A stretch of DNA of 64,000 bases, from NCBI GenBank assembly GCA_947168885.1, contig CAMVNQ010000006.1, positions 1-64,000 of the forward strand. The letters are read 5' to 3'. This document shows positions 17,502 through 27,509 of the stretch, in pieces. Position 1 is the first letter of the stretch, and the number at the start of each line of letters is the position of its first letter. Position numbers and translations under genes: made by a program. The DNA is from an uncultured Clostridia bacterium (lineage in GTDB: Bacteria > Bacillota > Clostridia > Oscillospirales > Ruminococcaceae). The notes beneath the pieces are model-generated. The model was given only the letters and a program-made list of their open reading frames with translations. It made no database searches and was not told the DNA's origin.

Positions 17502-17519
17502 TTTGTCTTTAAAGACAAA
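17502..17519. promoter_or_regulatory. 18-bp perfect palindrome ahead of oleate hydratase
   Basis: TTTGTCTTTAAAGACAAA is a perfect palindrome 51 bp ahead of the hydratase start. It shares the AGACAAA half-site with the region in front of the TetR gene. It is a likely operator, probably for that regulator. Confidence 0.6.
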
Positions 17520-17569
17520 TGGAATATTAACAAAGCTACTGTAATGCAGTACGAACAAGGAGGATTTTT

Positions 17570-19474
17570 ATGTATTATTCAAGCGGTAATTACGAAGCAT
17601 TTGCTCGTCCGAGAAAACCCGACGGTGTCGATAATAAATCGGCATATATAGTAGGCTCGGGACTCGCGGCACTTTCAGCAGCGTGTTATCTTGTCCGCGA
17701 CGGTCAAATGGACGGAAGCAGGATCCACGTTCTTGAGAAAGATCCGGTTCCCGGCGGAGCCTGCGACGGTATGTATTATACCGATGTGGGATATGTGATG
17801 CGCGGCGGACGCGAAATGGACAATCATTTTGAATGTATGTGGGATCTGTTCCGTTCTATACCGTCAATTGAGACTGAGGGTGTAAGCGTTCTTGACGAAT
17901 ATTACTGGCTCAACAAGGCTGACCCCAATTACTCACTTTGCAGAGCAACGGAAAAGCAGGGGCAGGACGCGCATACCGATAAGAAGTTCGGGCTCTCCGA
18001 TAAAGCCTGCACCCAGTTGATGAAGCTGTATCTGACTTCAAACGAAGAACTTTACAACAAAAAGATAACCGATGTATTTGACGATGAGGTATTGAATTCC
18101 AATTTCTGGCTTTACTGGAGGACTATGTTCGCATTCGAGAACTGGCACTCCGCGCTCGAAATGAAGCTGTATATGCAGCGGTTTGTTCATCATATAGGTG
18201 GACTTCCCGATTTTACTGCCCTTCGCTTCACAAAATATAATCAGTACGAGTCAATGATACTGCCGATGATAAAGTATCTTGAAGGCTTTGGTGTTAAGTT
18301 TGAATACGGCGTCAAAGTCGAAAATGTTATTTTTGATGTGAAGGGCGGCAGAAAGGTTGCAACAGAAATTGAAATAATTCGTGACGAAACAGCCGAAACC
18401 ATTTCTCTGACAGAGAATGATCTTGTTTTCATCACAAACGGCGGTTGTGTGGAAAACTCAACTATCGGAAGTCAGGATACTCCCGCAAGGTTTAATAAAG
18501 TAATCAAACCGGGCAGCGGCTGGGATATGTGGCGTAAGATAGCAGCGCAGGACAAGTCATTCGGTCATCCTGACAAATTCTGTTACGATGCCGAAAAGAC
18601 TAACTGGATGAGCGCAACTGTAACTACTCTTGACCAAGAGGTAATTCCATATATCAAATCTATCTGCAAGCGTGACCCATTTACCGGTAAAGTCGTTACC
18701 GGCGGCATTGTGACTTGTCGTGATTCATCGTGGCTCCTCTCGTGGACTATTAACCGTCAACCGCAGTTTCGTGACCAGCCCAAAGACCAGTGCCTTGTAT
18801 GGGTATATGCTTTGTTCACCGATAAAAAAGGCGATTTTGTAAAGAAGCCTATGCGCGAATGTACCGGTAAGGAGATCTGTATGGAATGGCTGTATCACAT
18901 CGGCGTTCCGACAGACCAGATAGAAGAACTCGCGGAGGAAAGCTGCAATACGGTTCCGGTAATGATGCCTTATATTACGGCATTCTTTATGCCTCGTGAA
19001 GCCGGAGATCGTCCGGACGTGGTTCCGGAGGGAGCGGTCAACTTCGCATTCCTCGGTCAATTCGCTGAAACGAAGCGCGATACGATATTTACAACAGAAT
19101 ACTCTATCCGCACCGGAATGGAAGCCGTATATACGCTTCTTGATATCGACAGGGGTGTTCCCGAAGTATGGGGTAGTACATACGATGTTCGTGATCTTCT
19201 CAACGCAACTATTGCTCTCCGCGACGGAAAACCGCTTACCGCTGATACGGGATTGCTTGCAAATGCAGCAATTAAACCGTTGCTGAAAAAAATACACGGA
19301 ACAGATATAGAAAAGCTGCTTCTGCGCTATAATGTAATTGAATTGCCCGAAAAGTCAGATGATGATTCGGATAGTTTGGTAGATAAGGAAAAATTGTTAA
19401 AAGTAGGTGCAGGCGTTGCTGCATTGGGAACAGCAATAGCAGTTGCAAAGAAAGTCAAAAATAAGAATAAGTAA
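17570..19474 (+). CDS. ohyA: Oleate hydratase
   Basis: The 634-aa flavoprotein matches the myosin-cross-reactive antigen/oleate hydratase family over its full length. The Rossmann FAD motif is GSGLAALSAACYL from G29. The family segment 'VLEKDPVPGGACDG' follows, then 'RGGREMDNHFECMWDLF' with the catalytic-loop Glu, 'NWHSALEMKLYMQRFVHH', and later 'FTTEYSIRTGMEAVY'. The enzyme adds water to the cis-9 double bond of unsaturated fatty acids such as oleate to give 10-hydroxy acids, which detoxifies host or dietary fatty acids. It starts behind AAGGAGG. The last 30 residues form a small hydrophobic helix plus a Lys-rich end (AGVAALGTAIAVAKKVKNK), suggesting loose membrane attachment. The palindrome upstream and the TetR gene at 15.4 kb point to fatty-acid-responsive control. 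Confidence 0.93.
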   Translation: MYYSSGNYEAFARPRKPDGVDNKSAYIVGSGLAALSAACYLVRDGQMDGSRIHVLEKDPVPGGACDGMYYTDVGYVMRGGREMDNHFECMWDLFRSIPSIETEGVSVLDEYYWLNKADPNYSLCRATEKQGQDAHTDKKFGLSDKACTQLMKLYLTSNEELYNKKITDVFDDEVLNSNFWLYWRTMFAFENWHSALEMKLYMQRFVHHIGGLPDFTALRFTKYNQYESMILPMIKYLEGFGVKFEYGVKVENVIFDVKGGRKVATEIEIIRDETAETISLTENDLVFITNGGCVENSTIGSQDTPARFNKVIKPGSGWDMWRKIAAQDKSFGHPDKFCYDAEKTNWMSATVTTLDQEVIPYIKSICKRDPFTGKVVTGGIVTCRDSSWLLSWTINRQPQFRDQPKDQCLVWVYALFTDKKGDFVKKPMRECTGKEICMEWLYHIGVPTDQIEELAEESCNTVPVMMPYITAFFMPREAGDRPDVVPEGAVNFAFLGQFAETKRDTIFTTEYSIRTGMEAVYTLLDIDRGVPEVWGSTYDVRDLLNATIALRDGKPLTADTGLLANAAIKPLLKKIHGTDIEKLLLRYNVIELPEKSDDDSDSLVDKEKLLKVGAGVAALGTAIAVAKKVKNKNK

Positions 19475-19490
19475 AATAATCTAAAATAAT

Positions 19491-19527
19491 ATGAGCCGGA
19501 CATAATTCAATCCGGCTCATTTTTCTC
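19491..19527 (+). terminator. Terminator after ohyA
   Basis: Arms ATGAGCCGGA and TCCGGCTCAT are followed by TTTTT. Confidence 0.85.
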
Positions 19528-19681
19528 CCATTTGTTGTGTTCACATTTTGAAGCTTATATTTTCAGAAAAAGATTTAAGTTCCGATATTATGTAATAAAT
19601 ATTAAATCGTAAATAATTTGTATCATTCTTGAAACGAAATATCCGCTTAACTTTTGTCAAGGGGATTATAAATGATTGATA

Positions 19682-19951
19682 TTACTCGATAGGTTGTGAC
19701 AGCTCCGCTACAATCAAAGCACCGAGATGAAAGCCGCGCTCGAAGTCTGCTTCACACTCTAACTGTGCTTCAATGTGGAGTGCATCTGTGTATGTGTCAA
19801 GCAGCTCCTTGCAGTCGGGAAACAGTTCAAGCAGCTTGTTCTCGGTGGAGCATATAAGCTCACGGTTCTCGATGCAGCGCTTGGTGTTGGGAGCGGGTTT
19901 CTCGCTCGGATTAATTTCTCCGTAGTAAAGTTTGTTGATTATGTTATTCAT
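19682..19951 (-). CDS. Small DUF6809-like protein
   Basis: The ATG at 19951 follows AGGAGA and gives 89 aa. It begins MNNIINKLYYGEINPSE, which resembles the opening of small Clostridia proteins grouped as DUF6809. It continues with an acidic helical part that includes two Cys near 30-40 and a 'FERGFHLGALIVAEL' end. Such genes are often seen in prophages and conjugative elements. Function is unknown. Confidence 0.55.
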   Translation of the reverse strand: MNNIINKLYYGEINPSEKPAPNTKRCIENRELICSTENKLLELFPDCKELLDTYTDALHIEAQLECEADFERGFHLGALIVAELSQPIE

Positions 19952-20223
19952 TGCGGTATTCTCCTGTAAAATATTGTAGGTTTTGATTAGTTTGTTATTC
20001 AACAGGAAATGCCTTGATTTTGGTCTTCGTTTGGTCTTTATTCTTACTAAAATTGGCTTTTAAATACTTCAAAATATCAAAAGTTATTAAAAAGCCAATC
20101 GCTGGAAACAGCATTACAAAGCCATTTACGAGATTTTACTAAAAACGGCTAAAAGCCCTTCCTTTAATTTAAGTATATTGAGTATAATTAAGATATAAAC
20201 CGAATGAAACGGAGGAAAACACT

Positions 20224-22077
20224 ATGAAAAAACGTAGCCTTAAACTATTGAGCGCACTGACAGCGGCCGCTGTTATCATATCATCCTTTACCGTTCCCGC
20301 TTTTGCAGCAGCACCGGAAGGCACTCCGCCTGAGCCGCCGTCCGGCGCTATGGGAACACCGCCCGACGGTACGCCGCCCGACGGAACACCCCCCGACGGT
20401 GATCCACCCAGAGACCCACCCGATGGAAAAGGAGGTCCCGGAGGAGGAACGGGTGGAATGTCACAGGCTCCGACCTCGTACAGCGCAGTTACGGAGTATT
20501 CAAAAGATACAACGGCTTCCGGAAAGTCATACACCTCGACAGGCAAGGACGAGAGCGCCATACTTGTCAGCGGCGGGAATGCCGTTATCGGTAGCGCGAC
20601 GATCACCCGCAAGAACGCCGAGTCGAGCGGCGGAGACAGCGCGAGCTTCTACGGCGTGGGCGCGGCAGTCCTCGCAACAGGCGGAACGGCGTACATCGAC
20701 AGCAGCAGGATAACGACCGACTCAAAGGGCGGCGCGGGAGCTTTCGCTTACGGGAACGGCACTATCTATATCGGCAATACGACCATAAGCACGACGCAGG
20801 ACACCTCCGGCGGCATACACTCGGCGGGCGGTGGCAAGGTCTATGCTTGGGATCTCGATATTACCACGGCGGGCGGCTCGTCGGCGGCAATACGCTCTGA
20901 TCGGGGCGGCGGTACTATGGTCGTTGACGGCGGTACATACACTACGACCGGAACAGGCTCGCCCGCGATATACTGTACGGCTGACATTGCCGTGAACAAT
21001 GCGAAACTCACCGCGAAGAACTCCGAGGGCGTGTGTATCGAGGGTCTGAACAAGCTGTATTTGTTCAACTCTGACCTCACCTCGACTATGCCAACAACTA
21101 AACAGAACGAAAACCTCGTCTGGGGTATCATAGTTTATCAGTCCATGTCCGGTGACGCGAAGGTCGGCAACTCCGAGCTTTACATCGACGGCGGTTCCGT
21201 GACCTGCAACGGCGACATCTTCTACACCACCAACACCGAAAGCCACATCACGCTGAATAATGTAACTCTCAAGAGTACAGCAAGTAATTACGCAGTGCTG
21301 CGTGCGACGGGAAACGCCAACGGACGCGGGTGGGGCAAGACCGGAGCCAACGGTGCAGACTGCACCTTCACGGCAATAAACCAGACGCTTGACGGGAATG
21401 TCATCTACGACAGCATCTCAAACCTTGATATATACCTTACAAGCGGAAGCGTGCTCACAGGCGCGATGATCGACGATGAGACCGACGCCGGAAATGGCGG
21501 CAGCGGCAAGGCAAACGTGTATATCGACGACAAGTCCAAGTGGATCGTAACTGCCGACAGCACCTGCACAAACCTGTACAATGCGGGAACTATTGTTGAC
21601 GCGAACGGCAAAACAGTTACGATAAAGAACTCTTCGGGCAAGGTGCTTGTCAAGGGTACGGGAAGCGTAACGATAATCGTCAGCGGCACATACAAGACAA
21701 CTGCTGACATCTCCGGCGCAACAAAATCGACAACGTTCTCGAAATTCGCGGTAACAAAACCGTCGTATATCTCGACATCGACTTCCGCATCAACGACCGC
21801 GCTCGCCAAAACAACGCTCACAGTCAAGAACACGGGCAGCAAGTTCAGATTTTCGTGGAAGGCTGTCAGCGGAGCGGAGAAGTATCAGATATACTACTCC
21901 GAGGACGGCGGCAAGACCTACAAAAAGCTCGGAAATATTGCCGGCACAAAGACGAGTGCTGTGACCTCAAAGCTCGATACAAGCAAAACATACAAGTTCA
22001 AAATACGCTCTTACAAGACCGTGAACGGAAAGAAAGTTTACAGCAAATTCTCAAAAGTCGTTACGGTCAAGGCGTGA
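20224..22077 (+). CDS. Secreted beta-helix surface protein with FnIII-like C-terminus
   Basis: The 617-aa protein starts behind ACGGAGG with a clear signal peptide (basic start, hydrophobic core, AFA-A cleavage near residue 28). Residues 30-80 are a Pro/Asp/Gly linker of repeated PPDGT units. Residues about 90-500 are many short repeats rich in G, T, S, N and V (such as GGTAYIDSSRI and GNGTIYIGNTTI), the pattern of a right-handed parallel beta-helix used in adhesins and carbohydrate-active surface proteins. The C-terminal 90 residues resemble a fibronectin type III fold (FRFSWKAVSGAEKYQIYYS). No sortase motif or cohesin/dockerin is visible, so it is probably released or held non-covalently. 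It is more GC-rich than the surrounding genes, and a large signalling kinase follows. Confidence 0.75.
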   Translation: MKKRSLKLLSALTAAAVIISSFTVPAFAAAPEGTPPEPPSGAMGTPPDGTPPDGTPPDGDPPRDPPDGKGGPGGGTGGMSQAPTSYSAVTEYSKDTTASGKSYTSTGKDESAILVSGGNAVIGSATITRKNAESSGGDSASFYGVGAAVLATGGTAYIDSSRITTDSKGGAGAFAYGNGTIYIGNTTISTTQDTSGGIHSAGGGKVYAWDLDITTAGGSSAAIRSDRGGGTMVVDGGTYTTTGTGSPAIYCTADIAVNNAKLTAKNSEGVCIEGLNKLYLFNSDLTSTMPTTKQNENLVWGIIVYQSMSGDAKVGNSELYIDGGSVTCNGDIFYTTNTESHITLNNVTLKSTASNYAVLRATGNANGRGWGKTGANGADCTFTAINQTLDGNVIYDSISNLDIYLTSGSVLTGAMIDDETDAGNGGSGKANVYIDDKSKWIVTADSTCTNLYNAGTIVDANGKTVTIKNSSGKVLVKGTGSVTIIVSGTYKTTADISGATKSTTFSKFAVTKPSYISTSTSASTTALAKTTLTVKNTGSKFRFSWKAVSGAEKYQIYYSEDGGKTYKKLGNIAGTKTSAVTSKLDTSKTYKFKIRSYKTVNGKKVYSKFSKVVTVKA

Positions 22078-22095
22078 TAGATTTATAAAAAATGT

Positions 22096-22127
22096 TTTAT
22101 CCCCTGCCGAAAAGCAGGGGATAAACT
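22096..22127. terminator. Strong hairpin after the surface protein
   Basis: Twelve-bp arms (TTTATCCCCTGC and complement) form a perfect stem. The T run is better on the reverse strand, so action on the + strand is likely but not classic. Confidence 0.6.
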
Positions 22128-22215
22128 ATAACCGAATAATACTTTACATTCAGGGCATTTTGTGGTATAATTTTTTTATACAACATAATGTTAAAGAGAA
22201 GAAAGACGGTATGAA

Positions 22216-25200
22216 ATGACAAAAAAGCAAAAAATATTACGAATAATTATAACGCTTTGTATATCATTCGTTATGACAGGGATAGTTTTGCTGCTCCGTT
22301 CAGAGGAAAATGTTGCCTCCTCTGTTGCGCGTATAGAATACATGGGAATAGTATTCACTTTTACGGAACTGTTTGTTATTCTCACAGCAGGTATATGCGG
22401 ATATCAGTACGGCTTTATAGTATTTATTGCAGCTATATTCACACAGTCTATACGCAGCGGCAAAATTCTCGACAGTCTTTTCTCGCTTCTGATATACTTT
22501 GTTATTTCGGTAGTTGCGGGATATTTTGCCTCCGGCAGATGGTACAGAAAATGGTGGAAGACTTTACTGGCCGTGGTTTATCTTACCGTCATACTTGGGG
22601 GATCATGGTATATCATTTCGATCCAAATCTACAACTTATCCTCTGACAGTGTTGAGACTGAACTGTGGAAGCTTTGTCTCGGCGCACTTCCGGAAGCAGC
22701 AGCTGCTGTTCTGATACAATATCTGTTCTTCCGTCTTGCCCCCGATAAGATAAAAAAATATATCGGACAATCATATATTTATACCGCAGAATATGAACAA
22801 TCACAGGAATTCCGTGATATCGGGTCTTCTGTTCTCAAACGACAGGTCACTTTGATGACAATGTCCGAGGCTCTGCTGCTGAGCTTTTTTGCGGTAATAC
22901 TGTCAAATGCGCAGATGTCGCAGGTGTACAGCTTACAGCGTCAAAGGATATTTGAGCAGCGGACTCTGTCGTTTTCCGAGGAACAGGTAAGCGATCTTTC
23001 CGACAGCGACGAGGATCAGGATAACGAAACCGATACCGCCGCAGACGAAGAGACTCATGAGCCACCCAAGCCTAAAGATAACGAAACCTCAAAGCCGCCC
23101 GAGACAAAAGACAACGAATCTGCGCCCGGATACAAACCGTCAAGCAAGCCCGACAAAAAGCTCGAATTGTCCGACGATCAGCTGAATAACATCTCCGAGA
23201 ATTTCTCGCTGCAAAGTCAGGATCTCATAGTAATGGATATTCAGCTTTGCCTGATTGTTATGTGTATTGCCATACCGCTCGGTATGTTCTTTAATACCCT
23301 TATACTTAAAAGAGTGGTATTCCCCGTAAGAACGCTTTCATCGGTCATGAACGGTTATTTCTCGGAAGAAGAGGAAGACCGTGAAAAGCTTATGGATAAG
23401 CTGAAAAAAATAAAGCTCAAAGGTAAGAATTACGAGATAAATCAGCTCAACACTGCGATGCAGCGTATGATCGACGATATGACAAAACATATCAGCGCGG
23501 TGGAGCGCCAGAACGAACTTGAGACCGAGCTTAAAATATCCGAGGCAAGAAGCGAAGCAAAGTCCGTGTTTCTGTCTAATATGTCGCATGAGATAAGAAC
23601 GCCTATCAATGCAGTTCTCGGAATGAACGAGATGATACTTCGTGAAAGTCATGAACCGGGTACTATAGAGTATGCCGAAAATGTGCGTAACGCCGGAAAT
23701 ACACTGCTCGGACTTGTCAACGACATACTTGACTTCTCGAAGATAGAAGCGGGTAAAATGGACATAATCCCCGTTGATTATGACCTTTCATCGGTACTCA
23801 ACGACCTTGTTACGATGATACGGACAAGAGCCGACGATAAGGGGCTGAAACTCGAAGTAAAGGTGGATCCTGATATACCCGTTGAGCTTCACGGAGACGA
23901 GATACGCGTAAAGCAGGTCGCTACCAATATACTTACAAACGCTGTAAAATACACCGAAAAGGGTTTGGTTTCGCTTAACGTCGGATACGAGGAACTTCCT
24001 GATGAAGGCGGAAACCGTATGATCGGACTTCGGTTCTCCATATCCGATACCGGCATAGGCATAAAGGAAGAAGATATGGCAAAGCTCTTCACCGCCTTTG
24101 ACCGCATAGAAGAACAGCGAAACCGTACCATTGAGGGTACGGGTCTCGGAATGAACATAACGCAGCGGCTGCTTTCGATGATGGGAAGCGAGCTTAAGGT
24201 GCAGAGCGAGTACGGAAAAGGCTCGACATTCTCGTTCACGGTCAAGCAGGGCGTTGTTTCCGATCACCGTATCGGCAATTACGAGGAATCCTACCGCCGT
24301 ACCCTCGCGCAGAGAAAGCGGTATAAGGAGAAATTCACCGCTCCCGACGCTCACGTGCTGGTTATTGACGATACGCCGATGAACCTTTCGGTATTCAAGA
24401 GCCTTCTCAAAACCACGCTCGTGCAGATAGATACTGCCGAGAGCGGATTTGAAGGTGTTGAGCTTGCGAATAAGAACCTGTATGACATACTGTTCATCGA
24501 CCACATGATGCCGAAAAAAGACGGTATCGAGACTCTTGACGAGATCAGGGCGGGAGAAGGTCCGAACTGCGGAACAAAGGCAGTTTGCCTTACCGCGAAC
24601 GCTGTATCGGGCGCGCGTGAGAAATACATATCGGCAGGCTTCGACGATTATCTCACAAAGCCGATAGTTCCCGAAAAACTGGAGCAGATGATAATGGAAT
24701 ATCTGCCCGAAGAAAAGCTGACAAAGATACCTGTCACCGATGAAACTTCCGAAGCGCCGTCAATACCGACCGTGCTTGTGATCGACGACGACGAGGTGAT
24801 CCGTGTCAACGCCGAACAGATACTTAAGCCTTATTACAGCGTTCTGTGCTGCGGCGACGGCAGAACAGGCGTTGAGACTGCCGAAAAAGAGCAACCCGAC
24901 CTGATACTGCTCGATATACAGCTTACCGGTATGAACGGATTTGATGTACTGCGGCTGCTCCGGAAGAACGACCGGACAAAGGATATCCCCGTTATGTTCG
25001 TCACCGGCGACAGCAGCGAAGAGACCGAGGTCAAGGGTTTCCGCGACGGCGTGTCTGATTTCGTTCGCAAGCCGTTTGTTCCCGAAGTGCTTTTGCAACG
25101 CTCGAAACGCGTTATCGACCTTTATCACTATCAAAACGGGCTTATCACAGAGGTCGGCAGACAGACCGAGCGTGCTGACAGGCTTTCGCTTGAAATGATG

Positions 25201-26421
25201 GTCGCACTGTCCAAAACCGTTGACGCTAAGGATCATTATACAAACGGTCATTCGGGAAGAGTGGCGGATTACTCTGCCGAGATTGCCCGCCGGATGGGCA
25301 AAAGCGAAGCCGAGCAGGAAAAGATCTACGAAATGGGTCTTATGCACGACATCGGAAAGATCGGTGTAAGCGAAGAGATAATCAACAAGCCCGCCCGTCT
25401 TACCGACGAGGAATTTGAGCAGATTAAGAAACACACGGTGATAGGCTATGACATTCTTGCTTCGATAACCGAAGTTCCCGAGCTTGCGACAGGTGCACGT
25501 TATCATCACGAAAAATACGACGGCTCGGGATATCCCGACGGGCTCAAAGGCAAGGATATACCCGAAGCCGCACGTATCATCTGCGTTGCCGACTGCTATG
25601 ACGCCATGACTTCGACGCGTACTTACTCCACTCCAAGATCACAGGCGGCTGTACGTGCGGAGATCGAGAAGTGCAGCGGAACACAGTTCGACCCAGATAT
25701 CTCCGCCGTGATGCTGCAAATGATCGATGACGACAAGGATTACAAAATGAACGAGCAGGGCGGCACTACGGTCTGGAAGAACAGAGATAAGCTGTGGGGA
25801 AAAACTGAGGCAACGCACAAAGAGAGCGAACTTCCCGAATGGCTGTACGATGTACCGGAAATAGATACCGACAGTGGTATAATGCACTGCGGTACCGCCG
25901 AGATCTATCTTGAGACACTGACGATATATGCCGGTACCGTTTTCGCGAATGCCGACGAGATAGAGCGGTATCTTAGTGAAGACGACCTGAAAGACGCCAC
26001 CGTGAAGATACACGCTCTCAAAAGCACATCAAGAGTTATCGGTGCCGCCGACCTCGGCGACCTTGCGGAAAAACTTGAAAAAGCGGGAAACGACGGTGAC
26101 AGAAAGACCGTTGACGATCATATCGACGAGCTTCTCACAAGATACCGGTCACTCGGCGAAGCACTTTCTCCGTTGGTACAGACCGGGACTGACGAAAACG
26201 ACGACCGACCGGAGATCGGGGCTGATGAGCTTTCGGAGATATACACGGCGATTTCGGAATTCATGTCTGTTGCGGATTTTGACAGCGCGGCTGATCTTAT
26301 CGGTAACCTTAAAGAATATAAGGTACCCGATAATGAAAAAGACCGCTGCAGCGCTCTTATCAAAGCTGCCGACGAGGTCATGTACGAGGATATTGAAAAA
26401 ATTCTTAATAAAGGAGCATAA
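22216..26421 (+). CDS. Hybrid sensor histidine kinase with two REC, HD-GYP and Hpt domains
   Basis: The 1401-aa protein combines many signalling domains. A multi-helix membrane sensor covers about 8-170 and a further helix lies near 215-235. A Pro/Glu-rich outside linker (about 260-315) and a last membrane helix (345-365) lead into a HAMP-like segment. HisKA has its phospho-acceptor at H458 (MSHEIRTP) and is followed by HATPase with DTGIGI and GTGLGM boxes. REC1 has D762 as phospho-site, and REC2 has D900. The HD-GYP c-di-GMP phosphodiesterase has H1044/D1045 and a GYP at 1105-1107 (HHEKYDGSGYP). The Hpt domain has H1266. It therefore contains a whole phosphorelay plus c-di-GMP output. It ends two bases before its response-regulator partner. 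The start ATG at 22216 has only a weak ribosome site. Confidence 0.9.
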   Translation: MTKKQKILRIIITLCISFVMTGIVLLLRSEENVASSVARIEYMGIVFTFTELFVILTAGICGYQYGFIVFIAAIFTQSIRSGKILDSLFSLLIYFVISVVAGYFASGRWYRKWWKTLLAVVYLTVILGGSWYIISIQIYNLSSDSVETELWKLCLGALPEAAAAVLIQYLFFRLAPDKIKKYIGQSYIYTAEYEQSQEFRDIGSSVLKRQVTLMTMSEALLLSFFAVILSNAQMSQVYSLQRQRIFEQRTLSFSEEQVSDLSDSDEDQDNETDTAADEETHEPPKPKDNETSKPPETKDNESAPGYKPSSKPDKKLELSDDQLNNISENFSLQSQDLIVMDIQLCLIVMCIAIPLGMFFNTLILKRVVFPVRTLSSVMNGYFSEEEEDREKLMDKLKKIKLKGKNYEINQLNTAMQRMIDDMTKHISAVERQNELETELKISEARSEAKSVFLSNMSHEIRTPINAVLGMNEMILRESHEPGTIEYAENVRNAGNTLLGLVNDILDFSKIEAGKMDIIPVDYDLSSVLNDLVTMIRTRADDKGLKLEVKVDPDIPVELHGDEIRVKQVATNILTNAVKYTEKGLVSLNVGYEELPDEGGNRMIGLRFSISDTGIGIKEEDMAKLFTAFDRIEEQRNRTIEGTGLGMNITQRLLSMMGSELKVQSEYGKGSTFSFTVKQGVVSDHRIGNYEESYRRTLAQRKRYKEKFTAPDAHVLVIDDTPMNLSVFKSLLKTTLVQIDTAESGFEGVELANKNLYDILFIDHMMPKKDGIETLDEIRAGEGPNCGTKAVCLTANAVSGAREKYISAGFDDYLTKPIVPEKLEQMIMEYLPEEKLTKIPVTDETSEAPSIPTVLVIDDDEVIRVNAEQILKPYYSVLCCGDGRTGVETAEKEQPDLILLDIQLTGMNGFDVLRLLRKNDRTKDIPVMFVTGDSSEETEVKGFRDGVSDFVRKPFVPEVLLQRSKRVIDLYHYQNGLITEVGRQTERADRLSLEMMVALSKTVDAKDHYTNGHSGRVADYSAEIARRMGKSEAEQEKIYEMGLMHDIGKIGVSEEIINKPARLTDEEFEQIKKHTVIGYDILASITEVPELATGARYHHEKYDGSGYPDGLKGKDIPEAARIICVADCYDAMTSTRTYSTPRSQAAVRAEIEKCSGTQFDPDISAVMLQMIDDDKDYKMNEQGGTTVWKNRDKLWGKTEATHKESELPEWLYDVPEIDTDSGIMHCGTAEIYLETLTIYAGTVFANADEIERYLSEDDLKDATVKIHALKSTSRVIGAADLGDLAEKLEKAGNDGDRKTVDDHIDELLTRYRSLGEALSPLVQTGTDENDDRPEIGADELSEIYTAISEFMSVADFDSAADLIGNLKEYKVPDNEKDRCSALIKAADEVMYEDIEKILNKGA

Positions 26422-26423
26422 CA

Positions 26424-27191
26424 ATGGCGAGCAAAATTCTTATCATCAACAAGGGTGCTGCGTTTATGACGGACGCACTTGCAAAAAATCTTCAAAAATC
26501 GGGATTCACCGCAAATGTGATCGAGCCGGAAATAGAAATTATCGGAAAGGAACGCAGTGACACCGATATTTATGTTCTCTACGCTGGTAATTTTGTTTTT
26601 GAATCTGCCGATGTTCTGGTCTATCTTAAGGATATCTGCGCCGAAGATGAAAAGGTAATCTGCGTTATCGGTTACACCAAAGAGATCGACGAGATAAAGA
26701 ATATCATTCCCGTAGATCTGATAGCACATCAGTTTGAGCGTCCGTTTGATATGAAGGCGCTTATCGCTGAACTGAAAAAACTATCTGCCGCCGATGAAGA
26801 ACGCAAAAAGGGCAAACATATCCTACTTGTCGATGATGACCTCACATTCCTCAAAATGATGCAAGGCTGGCTCTCGATGAAGTACAATGTTACGATCACA
26901 CGATCGGGAATGCAGGCAATAACCTATATAGCAACGCATACACCTGATCTTATACTGCTCGATTATGATATGCCAATAACTCCCGGTCCGCAGGTAATGG
27001 AGATGATAAGAAGCGAGCACAATGCCGCCGAAATACCGATAATTTTCCTTACGGGCAAATCCGACAAGGAAAGTGTAATGAATGTAATGGCTCTGAAACC
27101 TCAGGGGTATTTGCTGAAATCCATGAGCAAGGAAGAAATAATCGAATCTGTGGATCATTTCTTTGAGACGAAAAAGTGGAAGAATATATGA
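26424..27191 (+). CDS. Response regulator with a degenerate and an intact receiver domain
   Basis: The 255-aa protein starts two bases after the kinase stop, behind AAAGGAG. The second half (about 132-250) is a typical receiver: acidic pocket VDDD, phospho-Asp in LILLDYDMP, Thr in FLTGKS and Lys in YLLKSM. The first half (1-120) has a similar alternating strand-helix order but lacks the acidic pocket, so it is a degenerate receiver. No DNA-binding or enzymatic output domain is present, so the protein probably passes the signal on by protein contact. Its Hpt partner is encoded directly upstream. Confidence 0.85.
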   Translation: MASKILIINKGAAFMTDALAKNLQKSGFTANVIEPEIEIIGKERSDTDIYVLYAGNFVFESADVLVYLKDICAEDEKVICVIGYTKEIDEIKNIIPVDLIAHQFERPFDMKALIAELKKLSAADEERKKGKHILLVDDDLTFLKMMQGWLSMKYNVTITRSGMQAITYIATHTPDLILLDYDMPITPGPQVMEMIRSEHNAAEIPIIFLTGKSDKESVMNVMALKPQGYLLKSMSKEEIIESVDHFFETKKWKNI

Positions 27192-27233
27192 TTACCTAAT
27201 GTACAGACACTTTCACATATACCACATTTATAT

Positions 27234-27422
27234 ATGGTTTTACAGAGTTTTGGAATTGAATATATTTTCAGCGGCATACTGAGTTCTATCTTCATCGGAC
27301 ACGACTATATGTCGGGCTTCGTAAAGAATGTGTTCACCGTTCACTCGAAAAAAATCGACTGTGTGATCTCGAAGATAATTGTCGGTGTTTTCTGCACATT
27401 ATGTATACATTATATCCCATGA
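27234..27422 (+). pseudogene. Fragment of an ABC-2 type permease
   Basis: A 62-codon frame reads FGIEYIFSGILSSIFIGHDYMSGFVKNVF, followed by SKKIDCVISKIIVG. This matches the inner part of ABC-2 permeases of the bacteriocin-export type, where a (D/E)Y-xSG-xxKN motif follows the second membrane helix. Both ends of the gene are absent, and no start with a ribosome site is present. Confidence 0.5.
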
Positions 27423-27509
27423 CAAGGCAGGAGTCCAGCTCTGCGGAGTAATTGTAATAATAATTGTGCAGGACGCAGCAATATTATAAAAATCCTCGGT
27501 GCAATATGC

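Noticed and set aside
20320-20420. Short tandem repeats (PPDGT units) as a possible CRISPR-like array
   Set aside because: They are in-frame coding repeats of a Pro/Asp/Gly linker in a secreted protein, with no unique spacers.
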